Assembly: GCA_025403435.1 (NCBI GenBank) | Contig: CM046335.1 | Coordinates: 7,754,103 to 7,818,102 of the forward strand | Direction of reading: 5' to 3' | From: Artocarpus heterophyllus | Taxonomy: Eukaryota > Streptophyta > Magnoliopsida > Rosales > Moraceae | Length of the DNA stretch: 64,000 nucleotides | Shown here: positions 44,831 to 55,785 of the stretch, in pieces | Layout: every line of letters starts with the position of its first letter | How positions within the stretch are numbered: the first letter of the stretch is position 1 | Made by a program: the position numbers and the translations under genes | Notes under the pieces: generated by a model | Database searches by the model: none | What the model was told of the DNA's origin: nothing | Seen by the model: only the letters and a program-made list of their open reading frames with translations

Positions 44831-45413
44831 ATACATTTTTTCCCAAAATGAGTTTGCTGCCAACGGCAGCACCATTAGCCTAAAATCTGTCCTTTTTAAT
44901 ACATTGAAATCGCATAACTTGGGGGTTTTAATGCATACAAGTACTTTTTGTGAGAATGTTGATATATAACTAACGGATGCTTGAATAAAGTATCACTATT
45001 GCCCCATAATATATGATATACTTGGTGTCAAATTTGTCACTAAATATGAGTACAATATCAAATTTAACTCCAAGAACATCATTGCATTGAAGAGCGGCTT
45101 TTCTGCTAAAATGCTAAAGTTTGAGATTCATAAGTCAATTTGGCATTTGGACTAGAGATGCTCTAAAAAGGAGACAAACTAAAATCATATGATTCAGGGC
45201 AAACAAAGGCATCAACAACCATGCTATAGAACTCCATTTAAAACATCATCGACAATCAAAAACCTTAGGTCTAGTTTAAAGTTTGCATCAGATCCATTCT
45301 TATTTACAGCAACTTTGCAATACATAAAGCAAAATAAGAAACTCATCAGTCTATATTTCCATTTTCCATGGCTTTTCATTCTATAGCAGAACCGCATCTG
45401 CGGTTGAAGGAGT

Positions 45414-46925
45414 TCATGGGCTTCCTCCAGTTTGGTGCAGCATTGCATCAATCTCATCGCCGTCCTCCATCTCAAGCTAATGCCCCATTCGTATATAGCA
45501 AAATCAAACAAGACAGCAAAACAAAAAGAAACAAGTGAGACAAAATACAATTTGAATGGCCAAAATGGCTCGTTGAAGTTATTGGAACCAAAGAACAATG
45601 GACAAAAGTCACTGAAGTCTGAAAGGAAACAACCTCCAATTTCTTAAAAGAATCAACTAGCGCGCTGAAAATTTACCTCATCTGGAGTCTGCTCAGCCCT
45701 AAGCCTGCGCCCATCAAACAGGAACGCGATGGAATTCAGTTCAACAGACTGCCGATCACAGTACGCAGTCATCAGCTTGCGCAGCTGGGTGCTTCTTTTA
45801 ATCCTAAAGAACACCTCATTACCATCCTAGAATTAAACAACGTCAACAGACATTAAAAGCTGACAGACCACATGATTAGTAGACAAGAAATACAAAAAAT
45901 GACTCAAGAAAACACAAACTTTTTAGCTCTCGGTAGCAAAATTGAGCTTCATATCCCACCAATCTCACCTAGTTAATAACAACCATACCATCAAACAAAC
46001 TTTTTCACTCAAATACAAGTTTGGTTGCATAGGTCTTAGAAAATATCTTGAAACATCAGTGTTTTACCTTGTGCTTCAACAAATTACTCAAAAATTTAAA
46101 CCTCAAATACAAGTTTGGTTGCGTAGGTTTTAGAAAAAATCTTGAAACATCATTTTTATACCTTCTGCTTTAACAAATTACTAAAAAATTTAAACTTCGA
46201 AAGTGAACTTCAATCATATAAAAAAAAAACTTGCTAAGACCATTACTAAACTATTCCCTAAGACCAATTTTAGCCGCACGACCAACGTTCTATGATTCCT
46301 AGTCATAGAAATAAGACTACAAAAATTACTTTGATACAATTGGTCATATTCTTCTACAGACAAGAGAGCTCTTATAAAGCTTGACGGAATGGATCGGGGG
46401 AGAAATTCAAAATCGTCCACATGACTAATTTTAATCCTTTCAAAGTTACAAACAGAAGAATGGAATCCAAGTTGAATGCAACGAAAGAAATGTTACATTT
46501 TTTACTCTCCATTTTCCTTTTCATAAGCTATACAAATTTTCCTGTTTCTTTTCCTCTTGCGCAAAATGCCTTTTAAAAAATGATACATCTTTCAAGTTCC
46601 ACCTACCACCTCCCAAGCCAATTTCCTACGGTTTCCCGGCTGCCAAACAGGTATTTTGATCCGAAAATGAAAAGACTTTCAACTTCACATTCACACACAG
46701 CCAAACAACACAAAATGCCACACCAAAAACAAAGCAAAGGCAAACAAAAAAAAACAAGACGAAACCAAAAACCACAATAAAAATCAGAGGAACAAAAATA
46801 AATCGAAAAGTATTGATCAAAATTCCGATCCAAACCTGTCCCTTGACTTTGAGATTAATGTGAGCCGACTGATCCACGGGCTTCTTGTCCTCCTCCTGAC
46901 CGCCGCCTCCGCCGGTAGCCGACAT
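45414..46925 (-). CDS. SUMO: SUMO (small ubiquitin-related modifier)
   Basis: Three exons on the minus strand: 46925-46836, 45826-45677 and 45476-45414. They are 90, 150 and 63 nt, giving 100 residues plus stop, with GT-AG introns at codon borders. The start is [15 protein letters not shown]; the MSA...QEEDKKP context fixes the ATG at 46925 rather than the in-frame ATG two codons upstream. The core shows [54 protein letters not shown] and [14 protein letters not shown], followed by SP. SUMO is conjugated to target lysines through the Gly-Gly end after Ulp-type proteases remove the tail, here only two residues. It closely resembles plant SUMO1/2. A run of five glycines in the N-terminal arm is a local expansion. 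Intron 1 contains a 94-base tandem duplication. Confidence 0.96.
46008..46195. repeat. 94-base tandem duplication in SUMO intron 1
   Basis: CTCAAATACAAGTTTGGTTG ... TTAGAAAATATCTTGAAACATC repeats after 94 bases with several substitutions, ending in AAATTACT.AAAAATTTAAAC both times. Confidence 0.75.
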
Positions 46926-47048
46926 CTTCACCGCCCAAACAAAAGCTCTCCAAACTTCAAACCAAACACGGTTTCAGAGACTCTCAGAATCTCTGCTCAC
47001 GCCAAACAGCAACGGCTCTCTGAAGCGTCAGATTTACGCCGCGTTCGC

Positions 47049-47058
47049 CTATATATAG
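47049..47058 (-). promoter_or_regulatory. Possible TATA box of the SUMO gene
   Basis: CTATATATAG about 125 bases upstream of the start codon on the minus strand, with a GC-mixed leader in between. A natural TATA position for a plant housekeeping gene; inferred from position. Confidence 0.55.
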
Positions 47059-47089
47059 AGCCACAGAAAAAGAGCCCGGATATTTAGGG

Positions 47090-49069
47090 TATGTTGTTTC
47101 ACGTATTGAGAAAAATAAGTTAAGATGTGTATTGTATATTTTTTAATACCATTAATATTAAGGTTTTATTAAACTTATTAATAAATAAAAAATATTTTTA
47201 TTATTTTTTTGACATAAAATTTAATTTTATTTTATATTTAAATTAAAATTTAAATATATATTTAAATATTAATTTAGATAATAATTTAAATTATTAACTT
47301 AAATTTTAATTTAAATCATTTTAATTTAAATTAAACTATTAATTTAAAACTGTTTATCAAACGAATGCTTATTATTTGGGCTTCGATTATCAAAACTCAG
47401 GGACTCGCCAATGTGGGCCTCTGAAATTACGAAACTGCACCTGGTCTCTGACGTGGCGATTATAAGGAGCGAGTTTTGAAGTTTTAATCTACTCGCGGGA
47501 AGGTGGGTGGGGGTTGGGAGGAATGAGCTTGATTTGATAAATGTTTGGATTCCGGCGAGGGAGAGAACCGTTAGTGATGGGAAATATTAAAAAAAAAAGG
47601 CAAAGAAAAAGGAAATGAAATGACCAAATTCCTAAAAAGGGTTGGAATCGGAATCGCCGGCTGATAGTGATTGAGGGAGAAATGGACGGACGAGAAGGGT
47701 TGATGACGTGGATTTGGCGGTGGGATCGTGGTTCTGGAGTCAATTTCTCGATGTTTGGTGCGTGGGTACGTGATGTACTTCGCGTCTTGCCTTTTTTTTT
47801 TTCTATTTTTTAATAATATTTTTTGGAAATTCCGGAAAGTTCTGGATTCTGAATGGATGTTTGATTCTTCCTTATCCAGTGGGAACAGGGAATGATTGGT
47901 CCGGCGTCAGTCCAGGGGCACTTGAAAATCACTATATATATGTTTCTTCTAAAAAAATTGCTGTCGAAGTTTAATCAGTTATTTTTAATTCAACTGTTAA
48001 AAATTTCATTTAAGCAATAACAGTTATCATCGTAGTTTTTTGTGAGCACGTTATTATTACTATTTTAATTTGAAAGAAGGATTTAAAATCTATGACAAGT
48101 AGAGTTATGCGTTTTTTTTTTTTTTTAATGTTTTGGGAGAAGATTTCATTATATAGCTGGTGAAAGGATGGCTTTTCATGTTTCGACAATTTATAGTGAT
48201 GACCACCAAAATTAAATGATGTGACATCTGATGATGTTGTTGTTGTTGTTATTATTATTTTTTAAAGGAATGAGTTTTCAATATTAAAGAAAATGCCCAT
48301 GATTTTTCAATTTTTGTCCATAAATTATATAATTTCCTCTTCAATTTATATTACTTTTAATACTGTCCTCTAAATATTGAAAATAGAATATGTTTGAGAA
48401 TAAGTTGAAACTTAAAGTTGTAATTAAAAAATTACAATATGTAAGAGTTTTATATTATAATACACTTTTACCTTTTATTGTAGCATGTAAAAACTTTATA
48501 CTATAGTAAATTGAACTTTATTTTTGTAACTTGTTTCCCAAAAGAAGCAATGGTCATCATTCATTTCTTCATACTTCCAAATGCCAACAAATTTTTCCCC
48601 TTCCTCGAGATAGATAGAAAATCTGACTTGGTGCTAACCTTAAAGAAAAAAATTTAATAAATTCTCTTAAACTTAGGTTATTTTTTCTCTTTGCTCGTGC
48701 ACTCTAAAATGTTGGTAAATTTGCCCTTTTCTTAACTTAAATAGATTAGAAAATATAATGTAACACTAAATTTGAAAGTAAAGCCTTTTTAAACTAAAAA
48801 CTATAATTATCGAGAAAAAAAAATATAAAGTGAGGATGAGGCCTTTTAGGACATAGGATTTCGAAGAATTTTTATAGGATTCGATTGGCTGATAAAAAAA
48901 AAAATGTTGGTTTCGATCCGCTACCCACCCCAATTCCACGCAAATAACCCGCCTACATGAATTAGGAATTGCTCGTAATTAATAAAATAGCTTGATGAAA
49001 TGCGATTTGCTAGTGATCAAATATTTTGGTAATTAATTTCATTCTTGGTCACTACATAGCTAAGTCAAT
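47090..49069. other. Intergenic DNA between SUMO and the CACTA element
   Basis: AT-rich, with a very AT-rich TTTAAATTTAATTT-type stretch at 47150-47350. A patch of balanced composition at 47440-47780 holds a minus-strand 84-codon frame that I do not recognise; it could be a promoter or 5' leader. Another ATGTAAAAACTTTATACTATAG fragment near 48485 resembles the 16133 repeat family. Confidence 0.45.
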
Positions 49070-49480
49070 CACTACTACAAACTGTGGATTCCACGACGGT
49101 TATAACCGTAGTGAAAAAATTCCACGACGGTCAAAAAACCGTCGTGAAAGCTTCAGTCGTGGTAAACCGTCGTGAAAAAATTCCACGACGGTCAAAAAAC
49201 CATCGTGAAAGCTTCAGTCGTGGTACAACCTGAAGTTTTTAAGATGGTTTTTTACCGTCGTGTAATACGAAAATTGGCACGAGTAGAGGTAAAATGAGGT
49301 GGGATTCCACGACGGTTTCACGTAAAACCGTCGTGGAAAGTGGTGATTCAACGAGGGTTTTTTGTGAAACCGTCGTGGAAAGGGAGTGATTTCATGACGG
49401 TTTTATGAAAAACCGTCGTGGAATCCCCCCTTTCCATGACGGTCGTCGTGGAATCCCACCATTTCCACGACAGTTTTTGA
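49070..49480. repeat. CACTA subterminal repeat array (CCACGACGG / CCGTCGTGG)
   Basis: About twenty direct and inverted copies of a 9-12 base unit such as CCACGACGGT and ACCGTCGTGGAA, often paired as hairpins, within 400 bases of the terminus. This is the typical position of transposase-binding sites in CACTA elements. Confidence 0.85.
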
Positions 49481-49676
49481 AAATTGGTATTACCCCCAAA
49501 AAAAATTTGCCAAAAATTTTTGTTTTCCCACGGGATGGTCAGTCTCGTGTGTTATCCATTACAACAAGGCCCTAATTGCATACAAAAATTAGAATATATT
49601 GAAATTTCTAGGTATTTACAAGATCATTTACATTTAAGTTATTTTCAGCAATTGTTTATCTACTATCTCCATCTAT

Positions 49677-51716
49677 CTATTTAAAGAACACATACCTATT
49701 TACAAATTGTATCCACTCTAATCTAACTTCATGTATATCCGTATGTATATAAAAATCCTTTTTTTCTAAGGCTTGTATACCACTTGTAATTATATATCGT
49801 ATGAAACGTAGAATAAAAAAACCACATTCTACATTTCCTTGTTGTCTTGGACACTTATGTTTGGAATATAGTGTTCCGTTCGGTCGGTTTGTGACACCGC
49901 TTTCTGCTTGAAGCTTCCAATTGTTAAGTGCCCCAACAATGTGTCATTTTTAAATGAATTAGTAGATGATACAAATATATAGTACTAAAAACATTTAATT
50001 TAAATTTATAAGAGAATATTAATACTTACAATCTCGTGATTGATACAAAATCCACACATGGTGGGTGTCCAAGGGGGTCAAACCAATATATTTGGTCCTC
50101 CCATGGCGAAATAAGTCCCAACATCCAATGTTCTCCAACATTGTACGACAGGAAGAATAATTTTTCCCTCGGTGCTTGAGCTAATAGGTGGAGGAGTAAT
50201 GTGGTGCGCTCTCTACGATCACTCTGTAGGTCTCTTACTGCACTTGAAATAATGGCCGGAGATATGAAGCCGAAATTTTGTGCCAAGCCTTGAAGTTCAC
50301 AATATTCCGCCAAAAAACTACAATAGAAAAAAAATAGTCAATTATTTGAAAGCACCTTACAACTCTATCTATATTTTTAAAATATAAAACACGGATGAAG
50401 TTATTACCTGAGGTATACCAAGATACAGTTTACCCTAATTTTATCAAAGTTGATGAAGTAGTAAACGTCTTCATACCCCACATAGATAGGGAATTCATTA
50501 CTAGTGACATTTACGGGTATTGGGCACTGAATCGTCGACCCATCGCGCATGAAAGAATGTGCGTATAGAGCTAACTGCATAAATTCTTAAGGTACTGAAG
50601 CGAAGTTAAATGCTTGCAGTTGCTCATTAGCAACAGTTTGCTCTTGTTCTTGTTCTACCTCAGGTTGTGATTCTCTTGCTTTTGTAGAGCTTGTCTTTTT
50701 TTGGCGTTTCTTTCCGCTTAGATCTTGTGGAACATGGCTAGGCGCTCGACTCGTCTTCGTCAATGCGATGACTTTAACTAACCTCTTCGGCCATGCGACA
50801 AAGCTTCCGGCTGCTTCACCCACAGTTGTTGCTTCAAGTGTTGGAACAGGCAATTCAGCTGTTCTAACTTTGATGGTAGTGATGCTAACGCGCACGTTCT
50901 CTTCCCCTAATAGTTGTCCATGAACTATATCAGTTGGAAGACTCTTCATCCACACCTTTTCAAGGGCAACAAGTGCACACCCACCATTAACTCTATCCTC
51001 AACGAAGAGCTTACATTGTTCGGGCTCCTGACGAGGAGGTGAGAATTGGACTTCTAGAGCTTCTGGACCTTCTGCTACATTATTGGGAGGGTTACAACTA
51101 GCTTTGATGCTGTTGCGTTGTGAGATGCTATCATCTGTCGACTTGGCACGTCCTTGGGAAATGAGCTCCGTCACAAGACCCCGCAGTTCTGCAATCTCCA
51201 TCTGCATCTTCGACATTTCAAAATTCAATTTCGAAGTACCCGATTGGAGGTCGAAGTATTGAGACTGCTTCATATACTTTGATTGACCGCGGACACGTCC
51301 TGAATGTTTCGGTTTCCCTAGTGCCCTCGTCAAAATGTCATCATTACCGACTGATTGGAAGCTCCCTTGACTTTGTTGCGTTGTGTATTTATCCTGTAAA
51401 ACAACACAACCATGTTATTTAAGCAATCATTGATCTAGTATTAAATTACAAATTAATTGTTTGTGGTTAGTAAACTTACAATCAATTTCCCAATTTCTGC
51501 TACTTTTGGATTCTTGAACTGGCCATCGAGACCTTGACGTGATTTGACCCACAACTCCTCCCGTGTTGGTAGCACGCCCGTCTTTACAAACTGTGTTACG
51601 CTATGTTAGCAACATAGTAATGATAGAATAATTGATATATGTAATATGAGTAAGATATTAACGTACCAATGATTGCTCGAGCTCTTTATATCCGACTCGG
51701 CCAACCATAGAGCAGT
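49677..51716 (-). pseudogene. CACTA transposon protein, C-terminal part with Ulp1-type protease
   Basis: Minus-strand exons: a short exon downstream of the Tekay insertion (51716 to about 51670, VGRVGYKELEQSL), then 51593-51482 (FVKTGVLPTREELWVKSRQ), about 51392-50408 (TRALGKPKHSGRVRG; coiled MQMEIAELRGLVTEL), about 50322-50025 and a last exon to the TAG at 49677-49679. The last two carry a Ulp1 cysteine-protease pattern: GEHWMLG (His), WFDPLGH (Asp), then CPRQQGNVECGFFILRF (Gln and Cys). All four active-site residues appear present. An in-frame TAA near 50586 interrupts the frame. Plant CACTA and MULE elements are known to carry Ulp1-like domains; their role in transposition is unresolved. 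Exon borders at the last intron are uncertain. Confidence 0.75.
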
Positions 51717-54522
51717 TGTAACACCCCTATGTGGGGGTTAACAGTTTTAAATAAATAAAAATAATTTTAAATTTTATATTATTTAAATCAATTAAACAAT
51801 GCCCATGGGTCTTTAAACAACAAGAAAAATAAAAATAAACGTTTTAAATACAAACCACAGTTTTTAGTGTAGCACCAAATATATATAATTACAGTCATCA
51901 TCACCATAGTACAATTCCCAAATAACTTAACACAGCCATAAAAAAAAATAATACAACTCTTACATGTTGTAGATAAGTTGTAATTAAACAGGGTCTTCTA
52001 ATACGAAAACAGCAAGATTGTTTTCGCTTATTCCTCTTCAAATATGTTGCACTGAGTTCCACCTGAGATATGAAGATATGATAGGGATGAGCATCGACAT
52101 GCCCAGTAGGGAAATCATGACTCACCTTATGGTTTATCCATTACCACATTAAAAACTGCATGGTTAGTAGGTTACATCATATTCCAGATTATGAGGTTTA
52201 TTATGATCACATCTTATGGATACCGTAGTTAATCATTACCAAGTGTCATAATTACACATTTATACAAATATTACCAATCATCATTGTTCCTAGGTATCCA
52301 TGTTAAATTGAGTATCACTCAACTCATCGAAACCCAAATGGGCGTACTTGATCACCCTATAAACATTTCAAGGGTGTTCCGGTGAGGGGACATCAAGCCC
52401 CGAGTCCTCACCAAATCGATTCCTGTACAGTGTGTTCTGGGACTTTCAACCCAAGGAAGCGTCATCACCTTCCCCCTATTTTTCCTTTTAGGGTATTCGT
52501 GCCCAAGGACGTAACCGTCGCCCTTTTTACATCTCACTATTCCTTTGTATTCAATTTATATTTATAGAGTCAATTTCCTAACCATGCTTCTCAATTTATA
52601 ACATATGTCAAATCATTATATTTATCGCTATACAATATACATATTTTACAATATAAAACAATCAAATTTAATTTACCAAAACCTCACAAAAGATGAGTAA
52701 TAGAATCCCTACCTTCAAAGCTTAACAACAAACTTTAATTCTCGGAATTAATCAACGTTAGCTCCACACATCCTTGACCCTAAGGCATGCATAAGGACAA
52801 TTAAAACTAAAGCACAACGTATAATCACATTCATAAGTGAATTATGTGTAAACCCGTCTACTAGTGCCATTAAAGTATTTTTATGCAATTGTTCTTTAAA
52901 TACCAAGTAAACAATTTTTATCTTAAACGCAATACAAAATACATACAAGCAATTTTTATGTTTTAGTCTCTAATAAGAATTCATAAATCATTTAGGGTAG
53001 TATTGGAAAGGTTGTAAGACATTAAGAGACTAGAAGGTGAGCAAAATTGGGTTTTTGGTTCAAGTTAACAGCTAGTATACCATGGCAACTTGGTGGTATA
53101 CTTTTGTAAAAAGGCGGGTTCACTATCTACAATTAACACACGGGTTAACAGGTGGTTTACTTAAGATAGACGGGTGGTTTATTACCACTGGCAGGTTTAC
53201 TAGTTTCTAATCCGAAAATTGAAAAATTCATAGAAATTAAAATACAACTCCGATTTAGGGTCATGATAGCTCATTGGAAAGCTTAGGATGTCTACTTTTT
53301 AAATATGCAAACCAATTTACAAAATTCATTTTCATTTAACTCCAGAATTTTAAAAAATAGCCACTGCCCATAGAGGTATTATAAAGTTTATGGGATGTCA
53401 AATTTTTCTTTAACTTAAAGCATATTATCCTTGTTTAAAATCTCAAAACCATTCCAAAATATGCAACATGCATTATATAATCAGAATAAACATATTCTCA
53501 TGAGTTTTATACCAAAATCATTATCAAATTATATCTCTAGCCTTTCTTGTAAATAATGATGAAAACATGCTTAAATTTGCTCTTTAAGCTCAAAACATTA
53601 GAACATCAATCTTAAAGTTATGGAAACCGGTTTTAAACATTCCTAACATGTTTCTAACATTGTCATCAAACCAAAATAAAAGTTGGTTGTGGGTTGTAAC
53701 TCAAGACTCAAGTTTTTGTTCATAAATGTTTAAGGATGCATGTTAACTTAACTAGAAATTTGCATGAATTTTGAACACGAAAATTATGCATTAAATATGG
53801 AGAAAATACATACTAAAAACTAAGTTTAGATTAAAGAAAACCTACCTCAAAACTTCTTTGAAAAGCACCAAAGTTCGGGTTAACAATCAAGCTTGAATTA
53901 ACTCTAAAACCGCCTCGATCATGGTTGGGAATTATAATTGTCTTGGCCACAAAGAGAGCTTTGTGCTCTATGTCTTTAGTTAGAAATTTGAAGTGAGAAA
54001 GGGAGAGAATGAGAACTAGAGAAGAAGGTGGTGATAGTTAAATAAAAAGATATCAAAATGCTTAAGAGGAATGGGATGTTTACGGGGGAAAGTTGTAAGA
54101 AGAAACAAAAGAGTCTTAAAGGAAAATATCATCTTGTCTCCCATGAAGATTCTTAGCAAATCATGCTAACATAATTGAGGGGACAATTGGAGTGAATTAT
54201 AGAAGAAGATAAGGAAATAATTAAAGAGGTGGTTGAGAAAATATCTCCATGTCTTTTATAAATTGAGGGAAAATAATTCAATGTCCCCTTCGGATACCTT
54301 TAGCAAAATAAGAAGAAGGCTATATAATTGAGCAATAATTTAGGGAGACAAGATTGGTAGAAGTGTTGGTAAATTTTGAATGTTTCTTAGGAAGACTTGG
54401 TAAGAAAATAATAAAGTGGCATTTTTTTTTTAATGATCATAAACAACTTAGTAATTTTAAATAGTCACATTTTATTCATTAAATTTTACAAAATCATGCC
54501 CGTTAAAAATACGGGTGTTACA
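51717..54522 (-). repeat. 3' LTR of the Tekay element
   Basis: 2,806 bp, nearly identical to the 5' LTR. On the minus strand it starts TGTAACACCCG and contains the same putative intron (52063-53845) and the GTAAACC-type array near 53070-53200. Confidence 0.93.
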
Positions 54523-54534
54523 GCTCTCCCCTCC
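54523..54534 (-). other. Polypurine tract of the Tekay element
   Basis: On the minus strand AGGAGGGGAGAGC lies directly before the 3' LTR; this is the plus-strand primer site. Confidence 0.75.
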
Positions 54535-54579
54535 TATAAAAAAATTTCGTCCTCGAAATTTCTTACTCTGATTACAATG

Positions 54580-55785
54580 TTAAAACAAATGTGGATACTT
54601 TTCTCTCATTTCAGATTCAAGTTCCCATGTGGCTTCCTCCACATCATGGTGTTGCCACATCACTTTCACCAGAGGAATTTCACGACGACGTAATATTTTT
54701 ATTTCATGATCCAGTATTTGAACTGGAATTTCTTCATAATTCGTATCTCCTTGAATCGGCACATCTGTCCACATGATCACATGTGAAGGGTCAGGTTCAT
54801 ACTTTCTCAACATCGATACATGAAACACATTATGTACATGAGACAATTGTGGTGGTAGGTCTAAACGGTATGCCAACGTTCCAATGCGTTCCACAATCTC
54901 AAACGGTCCTGTATACCTTGGTGCTAACTTTCCTTTAACACCAAATCGAGATACACCTCGTTTTGGTTTCACTTTTAAGAACACAAAGTCTCCAATCATG
55001 AACTCTAAAGGTCGCCTCCTCTTATCTGCATAACTCTTTTGTCGACTTTGAGCTGTCTGAAGACGTTCGCGAATAATCTGGATCTTGTCCGTTGTTTCTC
55101 TGATAAACTGAGGCCCAAGTTCAAGACGCTCTTCCTTTTCAGCCCAACACAATGGAGATCTACAAGGTCTACCATATAAGGCCTCATATGGAGCCATTCT
55201 AATACTTGCTTGGTAACTGTTGTTATATGCGAATTCAACATATGGCAGCTGTGCAGCCCAATTTGTTCCAAAGTCCAGCACACAAGCCCGAAGCATATCC
55301 TCGAGAATCTGAATGACACGTTCAGATTGTCCATCTGTTTGAGGATGAAAAGCTGTACTAAAATTCAATTGAGTTCCCAAGGCCCTCTGCAATCCTCTCC
55401 AAAATTTCGACGTGAAACGTGTATCTCTATCGGAAACTATTGACATTGGCACTCCATGCAATGTCACTACCTTTTCCACATATAATTGACATAATTTTGA
55501 GACACTATAACTAGTTCTGATTGGGATGAAGTGGGCTGTCTTAGTTAAACGATCTACAATTACCCAAACGGCGTCATGCCCTATTTGAGTCTTAGGAAAT
55601 CCAGTAACAAAGTCCATTGTCACATGATCCCACTTCCATTCTGGAATAGGTAAGCTCCTCAACTCGCCTCCAGGCTTTTGATGTTCCGCTTTAACCTGTT
55701 GGCACGTCATGCACTTAGAGATAAAGGTTGCTACATCTCGTTTCATTCCTCGCCACCAGTATTGTCGTTTTAGATCCATATACAT
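54580..55785 (-). CDS. Tekay integrase with C-terminal chromodomain-like region
   Basis: A 401-residue frame. Order: zinc-binding HHCC end ([12 protein letters not shown]), catalytic core with [17 protein letters not shown] and QTDGQSERV (D,D35E spacing exact), the GPF/Y block ([12 protein letters not shown]), and a tail with [19 protein letters not shown] and EATWELE typical of chromodomains in Tekay elements, which steer insertion to heterochromatin. It is the C-terminal part of Pol. The upstream pol frame ends at 55770 in a different phase; the two overlap by 16 bases at an A-run, so a one-base change separates them. The apparent ATG at 55785 is therefore probably not a real start. Confidence 0.9.
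   Translation of the reverse strand: MYMDLKRQYWWRGMKRDVATFISKCMTCQQVKAEHQKPGGELRSLPIPEWKWDHVTMDFVTGFPKTQIGHDAVWVIVDRLTKTAHFIPIRTSYSVSKLCQLYVEKVVTLHGVPMSIVSDRDTRFTSKFWRGLQRALGTQLNFSTAFHPQTDGQSERVIQILEDMLRACVLDFGTNWAAQLPYVEFAYNNSYQASIRMAPYEALYGRPCRSPLCWAEKEERLELGPQFIRETTDKIQIIRERLQTAQSRQKSYADKRRRPLEFMIGDFVFLKVKPKRGVSRFGVKGKLAPRYTGPFEIVERIGTLAYRLDLPPQLSHVHNVFHVSMLRKYEPDPSHVIMWTDVPIQGDTNYEEIPVQILDHEIKILRRREIPLVKVMWQHHDVEEATWELESEMREKYPHLF

Noticed and set aside
47489..47743. 84-codon minus-strand frame upstream of SUMO
   Set aside because: Low-complexity Ser/Pro/Arg and a poly-Phe run with no recognisable domain; may be promoter or leader sequence.
45414..50322. Functional link between the SUMO gene and the nearby Ulp1-type protease
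   Set aside because: The protease belongs to a CACTA transposon with stop codons. Adjacency is better explained by random insertion; no shared regulation is visible.
54433..54693. Plus-strand frame over the Tekay 3' LTR boundary
   Set aside because: Antisense shadow of LTR and integrase sequence.
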